Positions 1-10,401 of a DNA stretch of 64,000 nucleotides are shown piece by piece. The stretch comes from Evernia prunastri (lineage: Eukaryota > Ascomycota > Lecanoromycetes > Lecanorales > Parmeliaceae). How positions within the stretch are numbered: position 1 is the first letter of the stretch; each line of letters starts with the position of its first letter. The position numbers and the translations under genes are program-made. The notes beneath the pieces were generated by a model. That model worked only from the letters and a program-made list of their open reading frames with translations. It was not told where the DNA came from and made no database searches. The stretch covers positions 1 through 64,000 of the forward strand of contig NKYR01000092.1 of assembly GCA_003184365.1 (NCBI GenBank), in the 5' to 3' direction.

Positions 1-142
1 GTCATACACCGTCAGCCTCGAAGCCCAGACCGCGGACGTCTACACCGACAGCGTCAGCTTCGACGCCGTGCTCGAGAAGATCAAGAAGACGGGCAAGACG
101 GTCCGGGGCGCGCAGAGGGATGGCGAGGGGGTGGGCGTTTGA
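1..142 (+). CDS. ATX1-like copper chaperone, 3' end only
   Basis: The window opens inside a coding region read in frame from base 2 to a TGA at 140-142. The 46 visible residues contain the stretch YTVSLEAQTADVY and then FDAVLEKIKKTGKTV, which is the second half of a heavy-metal-associated (HMA) fold as found in ATX1-type copper chaperones: a beta strand, then a helix with the conserved KTGK turn. In this family the metal-binding MxCxxC lies near the N terminus, which is outside the window. ATX1 carries Cu(I) in the cytosol to the Golgi copper ATPase. The tail after KTGKTV is short, about 13 residues, as expected for the family. The assignment rests on the C-terminal half alone, so another small HMA protein is possible. 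Confidence 0.7.
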   Translation, partial: SYTVSLEAQTADVYTDSVSFDAVLEKIKKTGKTVRGAQRDGEGVGV

Positions 143-681
143 GAGTGTGTGTGGGGGGGGGGGGGGGGGGGTGGTTTGAGTGGGTGCGTTTGAGGGTGTG
201 AGGGGAGAAGAGCAGGGAGGGTGTGGGGAGAGGGCAGGGGGAGTTTAGGGGGGTTTTGTTTGGAGCTTTTGTTTCGGTCTTGTTGAGGTGTTGATGGATG
301 CGTGCATATTGGTCGAAAAGGGGGGACGGGCGAGTGGCTTCTTTTGCTGCTGCGTCTACGTGTGTGTATGTTAGAAGGGTCGATGCCAGTCTTAACAGGA
401 GGGTCGATGCTCGGGCCTCAAGGTGACGAGTTTGGCAGACTTCGGTCAGGGACTTTTTACTCTCTTGCACGGGTGATGGCTTCGAGATTGCACATCCTCA
501 TTTGGGGCTGTCGTTGGTCACGCATGCCCTTCCAAATTGCTCGTGTAATATCCTCGGAGTCATTCATTTCGTCAAGTCGATCGTGATACTGTACCAACGT
601 CTCTTATCCAAACGATATCCAAAACGACCGTTGTCTTTTCCCTTGTACACGCTTAAATTAGACCGTTCCGTCACCAAAGAT
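143..681. other. Intergenic, G/T-rich, with a 19-G tract
   Basis: This is the 3' flank shared by the ATX1-like gene and the convergent thiolase. It holds an uninterrupted run of 19 G at 153-171 and G/T-rich sequence to about 260. Open frames here show no family pattern and are read as chance ORFs. Confidence 0.6.
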
Positions 682-2163
682 TCAAAACCTCGCCTCGACC
701 TTCTTCTCCGTATCCTGCAACGCCCACTCGCTCCGCGACGTCCGACTCCTCACCTTATCCACCTGCGCCCTCGTGAACCCCTTCGCCTCCACCGCGGGAT
801 TGTACCCGACCCACGTCCTGCCCGCCACGTCGCGATCCGCCACGGCCTCGTTCGCCCCCCCGTCCGCCCGCTTGTAGACCGTCACGACCGCGGCGCCCCC
901 GAGGCCGAGGTTGTGCTGCAGCGCCGCCGTCGCGTCCCCGACGAGCCGGTTGTTGGCCCAGCCGCGCAGCTGCCAGACGAGCTCCGCGCACTGCGCGAGG
1001 CCGGTCGCGCCGAGCGGGTGGCCTTTGGATATGAGCCCGCCGGAGGGGTTGACGACGCAGCGGCCCCCGTACGTGATGTCCCCCGCGCGCACCATCTCGT
1101 GCGCTTTGCCGGGTTCGCAGAGGCCCAGGGCGTCCAGGGTGATCATCTCGTTCGACGAGAAGCAGTCGTGCAACTCGCAGACCCGCACGTCTTTCGGGTC
1201 GACGCCCGCTTCGGCGCAGGCGGTGCGTGCGGCAAGCTGCGTCATGCCGAACCCCATCAGGTTGATGGCCGAGCGGTCGAAGAGATCGGGTCGGTCGGTG
1301 GCGAGGTGTTGGCCTGCTATCTGTATCGCTTGAGAACGAAGGTGTGGGCGAGCGTTGAGGAAATCTTCGGAGACGACGATGGCGGAGGCGCCGCCGTCGG
1401 ACGTGGGGCAGCATTGGAGTTTTGTGAGGGGTGAATGGAGGCTGGGCGAGGCGAGGATCTGATCGAGGGTGTAGACGTCCCGAAATTGGGAGTAGGGATT
1501 CTTGGCTGAGTGGAGATGATTTATGCGGGCGATCTCGGCGAAGTCGCTTGCGTTGGCGCCGTATCTGCGGATACAACTGTCAGCTAGGGCAAATCCCATC
1601 GAAGAAATGAGGCGAAATATACTTCTCCATGTACTCCCTTCCCGCATTGCCGAACATCTGTGCTGTCCCCGGTGCATTCGTCCTTCCTCTTGTCTCTACC
1701 ATCATCTTTCCCGATGTCCCAACCGGATCTTCTCTGTCTTTATAGAACGTCTGCAGACTTCCCGGAAACATCTTCTCAAAGCCCACAACCATCACGCAGT
1801 CTGCCATTCCATGCTTGACCATGTTCCTCGCCATATGCAAGCCTGTCGAGCCGGTGGAGCAGTTATTGTTGACATTGTAGATTGGGATTTGCGTCATGCC
1901 GAATTGATAGAATACCCGTTGGCCGCAGGTCGAGTCGCCATAGCAGTAGCAGGCGACTCCTTGGTCGACATCGTCGTAGTTGATTTGGGCGTCCAGGAGG
2001 GCCTTGATGCCGGCTTCAAACCCGAGCTCGGTGTAGTCGACTGCACGGAGACTCAGAGAGGCAGAGACGAGAGGGAATCAGGCCTACCTTTGCCTCGGGG
2101 TTTGATGAACTTGGTGAGACCTACGCCTAGGACGTAGGCTGCTGAGACTGGTTTTCTACCCAT
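682..2163 (-). CDS. SCP-X-type peroxisomal thiolase
   Basis: The model is complement(682-1564, 1623-2040, 2088-2163): three exons, introns of 58 and 47 nt, 458 residues. It is a thiolase of the sterol-carrier-protein-X branch, which cleaves 3-oxoacyl-CoA (including branched chains) in peroxisomal beta-oxidation. The nucleophile is Cys86 in NNCSTGSTG. Conserved later segments are NPSGGLISKGHPLGATG, with His347, and the ELHDCFSSNE loop. The protein is thiolase only, without a fused SCP2 domain, as usual in fungi. The C terminus is EARF; the tripeptide ARF is a functional PTS1 in Hansenula polymorpha methanol oxidase, so peroxisomal import is plausible although SKL is absent. The start was chosen because MGRKPVSAAYVLGVGLTKF matches the family N terminus and the splice phases fit. 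The gene is convergent with the ATX1-like gene. Confidence 0.93.
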
Positions 2164-3747
2164 TACGATGGTCGGCAATCATGGTTCAGGTAATCGTTTA
2201 CCATACTTGAAACTTGTTCGTAGAGCGGGGAAAGATGCCGAGGTAGTGCGATTTACGCTAACCTAATCGCAGTTTATGATTTTTCGGCTATTTGACCTTG
2301 TTCAGCAACGGCTTGGCAGCGGTCTGGTTCCGCCGTCGCTAGAAGCTTCCTGTATTTAGATATATGCTACAGATAGTAATATACTTTACAGTCTGGGCCA
2401 TTTCCCATGTGGAATGGCCAGCAAATCCTATGCCATTTCAAATTCAGTGTATTCAAAATCATCTGGAATCCTTGGCGTTGGAGATGCGACGCGCCGTCGA
2501 CTACTCGACTTAAATTCTTGTTGTAAGGTAGCATAAGAAATCTAGAAGCCTCGAGATCTTCAGAAGAAGCTTAATTCATGACTCTTGCCAATGGAATGGC
2601 GGCCTTCCCTTCCCTTGCGGTTGATGTCACCGTGTCTTAAGGCGAGATGCCAATTTTTTGACAAGATTGTTTGCAAAGAGAACAGTGATGGGATGTTCAT
2701 CCTCGCTAATAGGTTAGACTTTCTGGAAATACTCGGCCTTCTGTTTCGGTTTCCTCTTCCGGGTCCTATGATATCTGGTCTAGGTGAATATATATCTGCA
2801 GATCAGACTGATCGGCGTTTCCTTGTTCGCCTCCAGGTTTAGAAGTATTAACAGATGTAGGAAGGTCGTCGGTCTGGTAGACAGATATCCTCTCATCAAA
2901 TCGTGGAGAGAGATGGGTGCTATTGCGCTATGCGGAGGCTCTCTACCGTCGCAGGTCATCGCTTGGAGATTTAGATCCAGTTAAAGAAGGAAAAAGATAT
3001 TATATACGTGTACACCAACATTTCCTATATATACACCCCATGAGTATCTCCTGCATCATCAGCATGTACGTCCCTCCTAGATGAGCTTACCTTAAGGATG
3101 CAGATCCTCTCTTAGCTAGATACCTAGTCAGATCTTACTTACGCTACGCGTAATCGACCTCGGACCATCAATTAATATAATTGACCAATATCTTTTAGTC
3201 GTCACTCGTCAGATGTCGAGTCAGATGTCAACTTTGACTTCCTAACCCCACCGACTTATACTAACGCCACAACGCTATCTTATCAGCTAGGGTATACCTA
3301 CCTTGAATGTCAATTCCTTATCTTTTTGACAGCATATGTACAACTGCCACATGGCTCAGCCAGCTGATAGGCGACATTCTCGGTCCCTTTCCCCTATGGC
3401 CCACCGAGTGAAAAGATGGACATCCTCGGTGAACTACGTCAATTAAGGTAACCTTAGCCATGGTTGATCTTGATCAAAGTGCACAAAATGACATCGACCT
3501 TGAGCTTGGTGTTTGGATATCACATATGAATCTAAGGTAGCCCGGACACCGGCGCTTACCCCCTCCCCCCACCTCCCCTCCATATCGGAAACGGAGACTA
3601 CCTTACCTACTTTCCTTTTTCCTTATCTTGTCCCTCAATCTCAGTTATATAAGGAAGACTAGATGTTACGTCTTTGTCTTCACTTCCTTCTACGTCTTGT
3701 CCGCATTGACTCGACACTACTACCGTATACCACCACCACCACCCACC
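2164..3747. other. Intergenic between thiolase and NCS1 permease (divergent promoters)
   Basis: About 1.6 kb of mixed, mostly AT-rich sequence lies between two divergently transcribed genes and must hold both promoters. A pyrimidine-rich stretch at 3557-3640 leads into the permease 5' UTR. No open frame shows a recognisable protein and I see no repeat. Confidence 0.6.
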
Positions 3748-6104
3748 ATGGCATCCTACGATAACAAAGACTTCTATCAAGAGAAGAATGGCTCCCCAGC
3801 CTCTTCCGCCGTAGAGGAGTCGGTCAAATCCGGTCACGTGTCTAACCTCAAGAGACGCCTGCCCGGCTTCAGCCTTGAGGTTCGTCAAGAGCCGAGCAGC
3901 TTTGCGGCCACAAAGAACGCCTCCAATGCCGATTTCGACCCCATCCCTCCCTCAAAGCGCACCTGGAACTGGGGCGCCTACGTAGCCTACTGGATGGCCG
4001 ACGCCTGGGCTGTCTCGAATTGGGAAGTTGGTGAGTCCCCCGCCATGTGATTCGTCTGTCGAAACTGGAGCCAGAGAGAGCGGGGGTTCTGAAATTTTTT
4101 ATGCTGCAGCTTCTTCCATCATTGCCGTCGGCCTCAGCTGGAGAATGGCAATCGGCGCCTGTGTCCTTGGCAACACTGTCATGGGTATCGTCATTACCGT
4201 CAATGGCAGAATGGGTGCCACGGTGGGTTGTGTCCTTCAAAGAGCTGAGCTGAGCTTACTTGATCTAGCTTCACACTCCCTTCCCCGTTCTCGCACGCAT
4301 GCCATTTGGCTACTACTTCAGCTACTTTGTCGTGTTGTCCCGCTGCGTCCTCGCTATCGTCTGGCTCGGGTCAGTCTTTCTGACCAATCACTTCATCGCT
4401 TCAGAAGGCTAAATGTACACAGTGTCCAAACCACGACTGGCGGTCAATGCATGACTGTCTTGCTCACAGCCATCTGGCCAAGCTTTGCACACATCCCTAA
4501 TACTATACCTGCCAGCGAGGGCATCACCACGTCAGGAATGTGTGGCTTTGTGCTCTACTTTCTGCTTCAGATTCCCTTCCTATGCATACCTTACACCAAG
4601 GTATGGCCCTGCAGCTAACCCACCCCCAGCTTATGGACTTGACTAACACCACCAAGGTCCAATATTTCTTCGGTCTTAAGAGTATTATTGCGCCGATCAT
4701 CTTCTTAGCCATTTTCGGTTCCACGTTGCACAAGGCTGGCGGCACCGTCAGTCATAGTGCGGTCATCACCCAGGGCACCACTTTGAGCGGTTCGGCCCTC
4801 GCTTGGGCCTTTTTCGCCAGTAAGCGATGCTCTGCACCCACGCCATCCCTCGCTTCCCTCTAACAGGAGTCCTTCTTGCAGATCTCAACGGAGTCTTGGG
4901 CAACTACGCCACCTTGGGCCTGAACATCGCCGACTTTTCGAGATACGCCAACAAACCCAGCGCCCAGAACGTCCAAGCCATCGTCATCCCCATCATCTTT
5001 AGTGAGTTTCCCGCCGCACATTCTCACGCCGAGCTTGTTAATCATCTCGATTCACAGCTATTGTTGGCCTGCTTGGTATCTTCACTGCCGCGGCCGCTGA
5101 GACGGCATATGGCGAAATCATTTGGAACCCCATCCAAATCGTCAGTCTCTGGATGGAATCCGGGTCTCATGGTGGCCGCGCTGCTGCCGCCTTTGGCGCC
5201 ATCGGCTTGCTCATCGTCACCCTTGGTATCAACATCTCGGCCAACTCCATTAGCGCGGCCAACGACCTCATGTCTTTCTGCCCCAAGTACATTAATATCC
5301 GCCGTGGTCAACTACTTGCTGCCGTCATTGGTAGCTGGGGCTTTGTTCCAGTAAGTCGGCCTGCCTTTTTGCAAAGCTATCATTGCCCCACTGACCGCAT
5401 CTGCAGTGGAAAATCCTCGCATCAGCCGCAAAGTTTCTTGCTTTCCTCGGCGGCTACACCATTTTCCTGGGTCCCATGACATCCATCCTCATGACTGAGT
5501 TCGTCCCCCACAATCCCACACAGCTCCCACTTACCACGTCCATATCCACTAATCCTTTTGTCTCATGCCGCAGCTACTACATCGTCCGACGTGGTAACGT
5601 GTCCGTACCCGACATGTACAACTTCCATGGCATCTACCGCTACTCGCCCAGATACGGCAGCAACTGGCGCGCCGTCACCGCCTTCTTCATCGGCTGCATC
5701 CCCCCACTCCCCGGCTTCGTCAACAACATCGTTGTAGCGGGTATGAGCAAGACCAGCGTCTCTCCGGGTGGTCAACATCTGTGAGCCTCTTCCCTTCCCT
5801 CTCCCCGCAAGCAACTTGCTCGCAAAGAGCTTGCCGCTAGCCAACGTCGAACGTAACTCGGTCGGAGTCACGCTAATAACTCAACTTGGACAGGTTCAAC
5901 ATTGGCTATATCTACTCCTTCATCGCCGCCGGCGTCTTCTACTGGGGCTTCAATCGCTTCTTCCCGCACACCGAGTCCATCATGGACCACGCCGAGACGG
6001 GCGAGGACATCATTGCGGCCAACGACGCCAAGAATGTCCATGAGCGTCGGGCGAGTCGGGCTGAGCGGAAGCAGAGCGTAGTTTCTACATTCTTCGAGGT
6101 CTAG
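3748..6104 (+). CDS. NCS1 nucleobase permease (uracil/allantoin/uridine type)
   Basis: Ten exons: 3748-4030, 4110-4222, 4269-4369, 4423-4600, 4657-4819, 4882-5001, 5058-5350, 5407-5498, 5574-5780, 5894-6104; 586 residues, all splice phases consistent. It is a 12-TM nucleobase:cation symporter-1 of the FUR4/DAL4 group, importing uracil, allantoin or uridine across the plasma membrane. Diagnostic segments are the TM1 region WGAYVAYWMADAWAVSNW, the TM5-6 GNYATLGLNIADFSRYA (the family NxxDFSRYA signature), and TDYYIVRRGNVSVPDMY after TM8. The N-terminal ~60 residues and the C-terminal ~35 are charged and cytosolic. Intron 8 uses the weak donor GTTCGT. The exact substrate cannot be decided from sequence. 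The gene is divergent from the thiolase. Confidence 0.93.
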
Positions 6105-7246
6105 GGGTTTCGCACGACTTTACTTCGGCACGATCTTTTGAAGCGTCAAAGGGCTCCGGCTCCGTCTATGTAGGTATGATTGCATCGTACCTGTCAAAAT
6201 GCTGTGGTAGACCCAGGATGACCCGACCTCGCACTCGCATCCCACCAAAATTGGGGGAGTTTTTGGGAAATTTATATAGCACCACCCACACATATACCTA
6301 TCTTAGGGAGAACAGGCCATTTCCGAATAGGTTGATGTAGTAACATTGTTCGAATTATATGGCCCAGCAGCTAGCCCATGGCAAATCGATGGAGCATGTT
6401 CCAAAACAACCCGTTTTCGTGGGGGTAGGGCAGGCTTTTGCATGGATGATTCTGTCAAGCGCGTATTGGCCTTTAGAGATAAATTAGCGAAACCTACCTA
6501 GTTTTCATCTTGTTATGGGCAAGTGTAACCGCGCCGCACCTGTGCAGATAGAGATGTTAGCTGCTTCCCCCTCTGCCGGCACTCCTGTTGTTTCCATTGC
6601 GATACCCCCAGCGTCCTACTCTGGCCCACAAGTGCAAAAATACGACGAAGAAGACTTGTTGTTGCATCGGGTACTTACCTCACCTTATGTCGATTGGCGC
6701 AGGGGATAATCCACTCCCATCTCCCATTTTCCCTCTCTCTGCTGGTAGGCTAGGAATATCTCGGAAATAAGGCAACCGCATGTTTTAATGGGTTGCTTTT
6801 GAGGATTGTGGTTGACGGCGTGGGGAGTTTTCTGGGATGTAAAGTTTGATTTACGGGGTCATACTGTAGAAAGGTGGTTTCAGAGATGATTTTGTAAGAG
6901 AAGAGGTTGGAATCGGAGTTGGACGACGAGCGATGCTTGGGTTTGGGGTGTGTCAGTAAAATGTTGGAGGGTGAACGCGGGTGAAGTTGCTGGTTGTGTG
7001 AAGTGTCTGATGTGGGTGCTGGATATGCCTGTTCTGAAGCTGCTTTTTCCTGTGATTTTTCTTCTAGCAAGTTTGTTTCTTGTAACGACGAAATGATGGT
7101 TGGTAAGTTGGAGACCCAACCCCGGTTCAACGCTGCGTCTATGGTTTTGAGTAATGCTGTGTAGGTGACTTGATGCTACGTACGCTTAGGTACAGTAGTG
7201 AGCTATCATGAACAAAGCAATGGCCAGACCAGATCCGCAGATCGAT
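6105..7246. other. Intergenic between convergent NCS1 permease and aldo-keto reductase
   Basis: This is the 3' flank of two convergent genes, about 1.1 kb. Short open frames occur on both strands (6750-7130 minus, 6515-6709 plus) but none has a family pattern or codon structure I can support. No repeats were seen. Confidence 0.6.
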
Positions 7247-8514
7247 CTACTTCAGCTCAGGCGTGTTCGTAAACAAGGACCCCATCATATGCTCGGGATA
7301 CCTCTGGCCGTGTACTTCGGCATTTCCGACCGCCTTCCTGATCTCCGTCTTCTCAGACGATGTAAGATTGACGCCGAGAGCTCCTATGTTCTCCTCCAGG
7401 TACTTGATCTTCTTTGTCCCGGGAATAGGGATCACATCATCACCCTGCGCTAAGAGCCACGCCAGAGTGAGCTGCCCCGGCGTGCACCCCTTTTTCTTCG
7501 CGATCTCTTTGATCTCCTCCACCAACTTCAAGTTCTTGGGGAAATTATCCTCCGAGAAGCGGGGCGAGTTCTTCCGGAAGTCGCCCTCCTCCAAGTCGGC
7601 TGGGGATTTGTAGGCACCGGTCAACATACCACGTCCCAGAGGTGAGTAGGCGATAGTGGCGACACCAAGCTCGCGGCAGGTCTTGAGAAGCGCGACGTCT
7701 GGAGATTCAATCTCGGTGGTGAAGGGGGAGTACTCGACTTGTACTGCGGAGATGGGGTGGACGGCGTGGGCACGGCGGAGGGAGGCAGATGAGACTTCGG
7801 ACAAACCGAGGTACTTGATCTTGCCTTCTCTGCAGACCTTTGAGCACTCGTGACGGGAGTTGCAGAAAGAGCCCGTCAGATTATTGAACTCTGACAACAG
7901 GACTTACTTTTTCAATTGAGCCATAGCCTCAATAGTCTTCTCTACCGGCGTTGTTCCGTCCAAACGATGGCAGTAGTAAAGATCAATGGTGGGGATGCCC
8001 AAGCGCTTCAGGCTCTTCTCGCACGCCTCTTTGATATACTCAGGATCACTCCTGACGGTCATTGCTCCATCCTTTGCCACGAGGGCGAACTTGGTGGCCA
8101 AGAATATGTCATCTCTCTTGCCGGTCCGCTCGAACCATTTGCCGATCAAGTCCTCGCTGTCTTGATAAATATCGGCTGAGTCCCAGAATCTCTCACCCAT
8201 CTCGTAGGCCCGGTCGAGAACCTTGAAGCGGTCCTCATCAGACTCAGGCTTGCCGTAAAAAGCAGACAATCCCATGGCGCCAAAGCCGAGAGCGGTGACT
8301 TGAGGGCCTTTACGATCTCCGTGTCAGCATTGCCACTTGTAGACGATTTTTTTGAATTACAAGACATGTGGGAGGAGCTTTAGAATGATCCTTCACTTTT
8401 TATTTCCTCAACGTGTCTTGAGGAACCCCCAAGAGATACGGCATGGGAGAATGTCGCTCAGAGAGGGTGCTTACCATTCTTGCCTAATTGGCGTGTTGGA
8501 AGTGATGGTGCCAT
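7247..8514 (-). CDS. Aldo-keto reductase
   Basis: The model is complement(7247-7829, 7908-8307, 8475-8514); 340 residues; introns of 78 and 167 nt. It is a cytosolic NADPH-dependent aldo-keto reductase of the YajO/pyridoxal-reductase-like group (AKR8/AKR13 type). The catalytic tetrad is visible: Asp56 and Tyr61 in FWDSADIYQDSE, Lys86 in FLATKF, His127 in LYYCHRLD. The C-terminal cofactor-binding stretch IPIPGTKKIKYLEENI is also present, and the length is typical. The 40-nt first exon encodes MAPSLPTRQLGKNG, matching the usual beta-hairpin start. An old dispersed repeat lies 230-400 bp upstream of the start. The natural substrate is unknown; there is no clear link to neighbours. Confidence 0.92.
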
Positions 8515-8739
8515 GACTTTTCGTATATATAGAGGAGTTGTTCTGCGATCATTTGAATGGAGGACTGAGGGACGATTAATTGAAATATACGGAGGTAGTG
8601 TGACGCAATTCCGGGTCGATCTCGGGGTGCAGCATCCGGCAATTGACTTCAACCCCTCGGCAGCTACCTTACCCTCGTACTCGTTGATGACTTCAGTCTT
8701 CGGACATATCAAGAATCCACACTCCAGACTGCAGCGGCT

Positions 8740-8915
8740 CTTACGCAACAATAAAAAGTTTTAAAGAAATCAATTCGTGAAGAAGCTGTAATTTGAAAGA
8801 TTTCCTTCAGACTTTGTATCAGAATTTCTATTATAAGTCCGATTGTTATTGAGATATCGTGTTCTTAATAAAAGCACTATTTTTTATGTGTCCGGAGACT
8901 AAAGTCACCAACGAG
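8740..8915 (+). repeat. Dispersed repeat, copy A
   Basis: The block from TGTAATTTGAAAGATTTCC (8787) to GTCCGGAGACTAAAGTCACC (ending about 8910) recurs with substitutions and small indels at 19293-19421. Weaker similarity extends about 45 bp further 5' in both copies. On the minus strand copy B has an open frame including GDFSLRTH and HDIS; the same frame in copy A is broken by stops. The element looks like a decayed duplicate of something once coding or a transposon end. Both copies lie upstream of minus-strand genes. Confidence 0.75.
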
Positions 8916-10067
8916 TACCTGAAGTAATGCAGTCGCCCAGTCAGCTAAGCGCGGGACCGGAGTACGGGTGCATTATACCCGTAGCGTTACTCGACGTTCA
9001 GCTGCTGCAAACAGACCTCCCCCTCGTCCATATGGCGCTCGAAAAGGATGCAGGGTCCGCTCGTAACGAGAAAAATCAGCATGTATGTAGAAGGCACAAA
9101 AGCTCGGTCTCGGCTTAAATGTAGGTAGATGCAGTGTGTTGGCATCGTGCATCCTACCTAAGAATGAAACCCATGAATGCTGATGATTCCTTTACCCAGT
9201 CCAGTCTTGCATCGTGGACACTGCCCGTAAGAAGGGGCTGTGCCATGCTGCAACTCTCTCTCGGGGAAGTTTTTCGCTCGCATGTGCCCTTATGATGAGG
9301 AGCACGGATATCCAGGCAGAATAATCAACGAAGTCTGCCGGACGGCCCACGAGTCCGCATCGGCGACGTGCAAATCGTCAGCCTCTGTTTCCATTGCATG
9401 ATATCGGCTGATTCCTGTCCGGTCTCGATATAATGATGATGGTCCTTAGTGAAAGCTATGATTTAACATGCCACGATAGCACGTTGAGGTATCGAGTTAT
9501 GATACATGTATATAAATCAAGCTGATTAGCAAGCAGGTAGAGTAATACAGCTCCCGGTAAATTCCACGTTCGGGCTAAAGTACGATACCTCGTTAGTTCA
9601 AAGCCTTCTCCATCTTCCAAGACATCTATTGGTCCTCCAGAATTACCTGATATTGCTACTTATCTACCGAAATCTTTGGACTTCTCTATGCTTGCAACAC
9701 CACATGAGTACAGAGGATTAGCTCCGCCGCCGCTACATCCACTGGCGCCTTTCGTGTAGGATGTCTTGGTATCTGGGTCTGAGCCTCTAAAATTCACGCC
9801 CTACCAGTGGGTGGGACACCTTGGACCTGCTCTCTCCTTGCTCAGCTTCAGTGCCTCACGCACGAGAGCACGTAGCCTATGGTAACTTATGCTCGGCTAG
9901 TGCTATGTTCCTCTTTCACCATGAAACGTGATGCCTTCAATCTGCGAGGAGCTTTAGATGCGTTACTTTCCTATATTCCTTTCACAGACGAAGGCTTTTC
10001 TTGCTTCAATTTTCATATTCCGACTCAGAACCAAAAATAATGAGATGGATCGTGCTGTTTCAGTTTC

Positions 10068-10330
10068 ATGTGGTTGCGCTTTTCCAATGCACAGGTTGCA
10101 GGGCGGCGCGGGCATGCAGAATCCTTCTTCCACTGTATCGTCTCTCTCTCTGGAAACACTGTTGATGTGACCCTATCTCTGTATTTCGCAAGTGGGGCCT
10201 GCGGCATAGGAAGTTTCCTTCTAAGACTCATCTCCGAGATCGTTGACGTAACCCTGTTTTCGTATCTCATGGCCTCGCCCTGCGGTATAAGTATTTCTCC
10301 TTCAGATACCCTCGTTCTTGAAGCCTATTT
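10068..10330. repeat. Diverged tandem repeat, 81-bp period
   Basis: GTTGATGTGACCCTATCTC at 10161 recurs as GTTGACGTAACCCTGTTTTC at 10242, exactly 81 bp later. Both are followed by a GC-rich segment (CCTGCGGCAT / CCTGCGGTAT) at the same offset. A more degenerate unit precedes at about 10080 and another may start at about 10320. On the minus strand the period equals 27 codons, with RVTST repeated in a short open frame (10025-10270). No known family was recognised. Confidence 0.6.
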
Positions 10331-10401
10331 TCATACCCGACGCACTTTTCTCTACGAGGCTACTGAATGATCCTGAGTGACGTCAAATTCGACAGCAGAA
10401 T

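Larger units (their letters stand above)
8515..10401. other. Gene-free stretch with a dispersed repeat copy and 81-bp repeats
   Basis: About 1.9 kb without a supported gene. It contains copy A of a dispersed repeat (about 8740-8915) and a diverged 81-bp-period tandem repeat (about 10068-10330), annotated separately. The rest is AT-rich with frequent stops in all frames. Confidence 0.6.

Noticed and set aside
81..1576. Several long reading frames antisense or out of frame to the thiolase (for example 502-1434 plus, 755-1576 minus frame 2)
   Set aside because: They are Arg/Pro/Ala-rich shadows of a GC-rich real exon; only the 682-1564 minus frame carries thiolase motifs.
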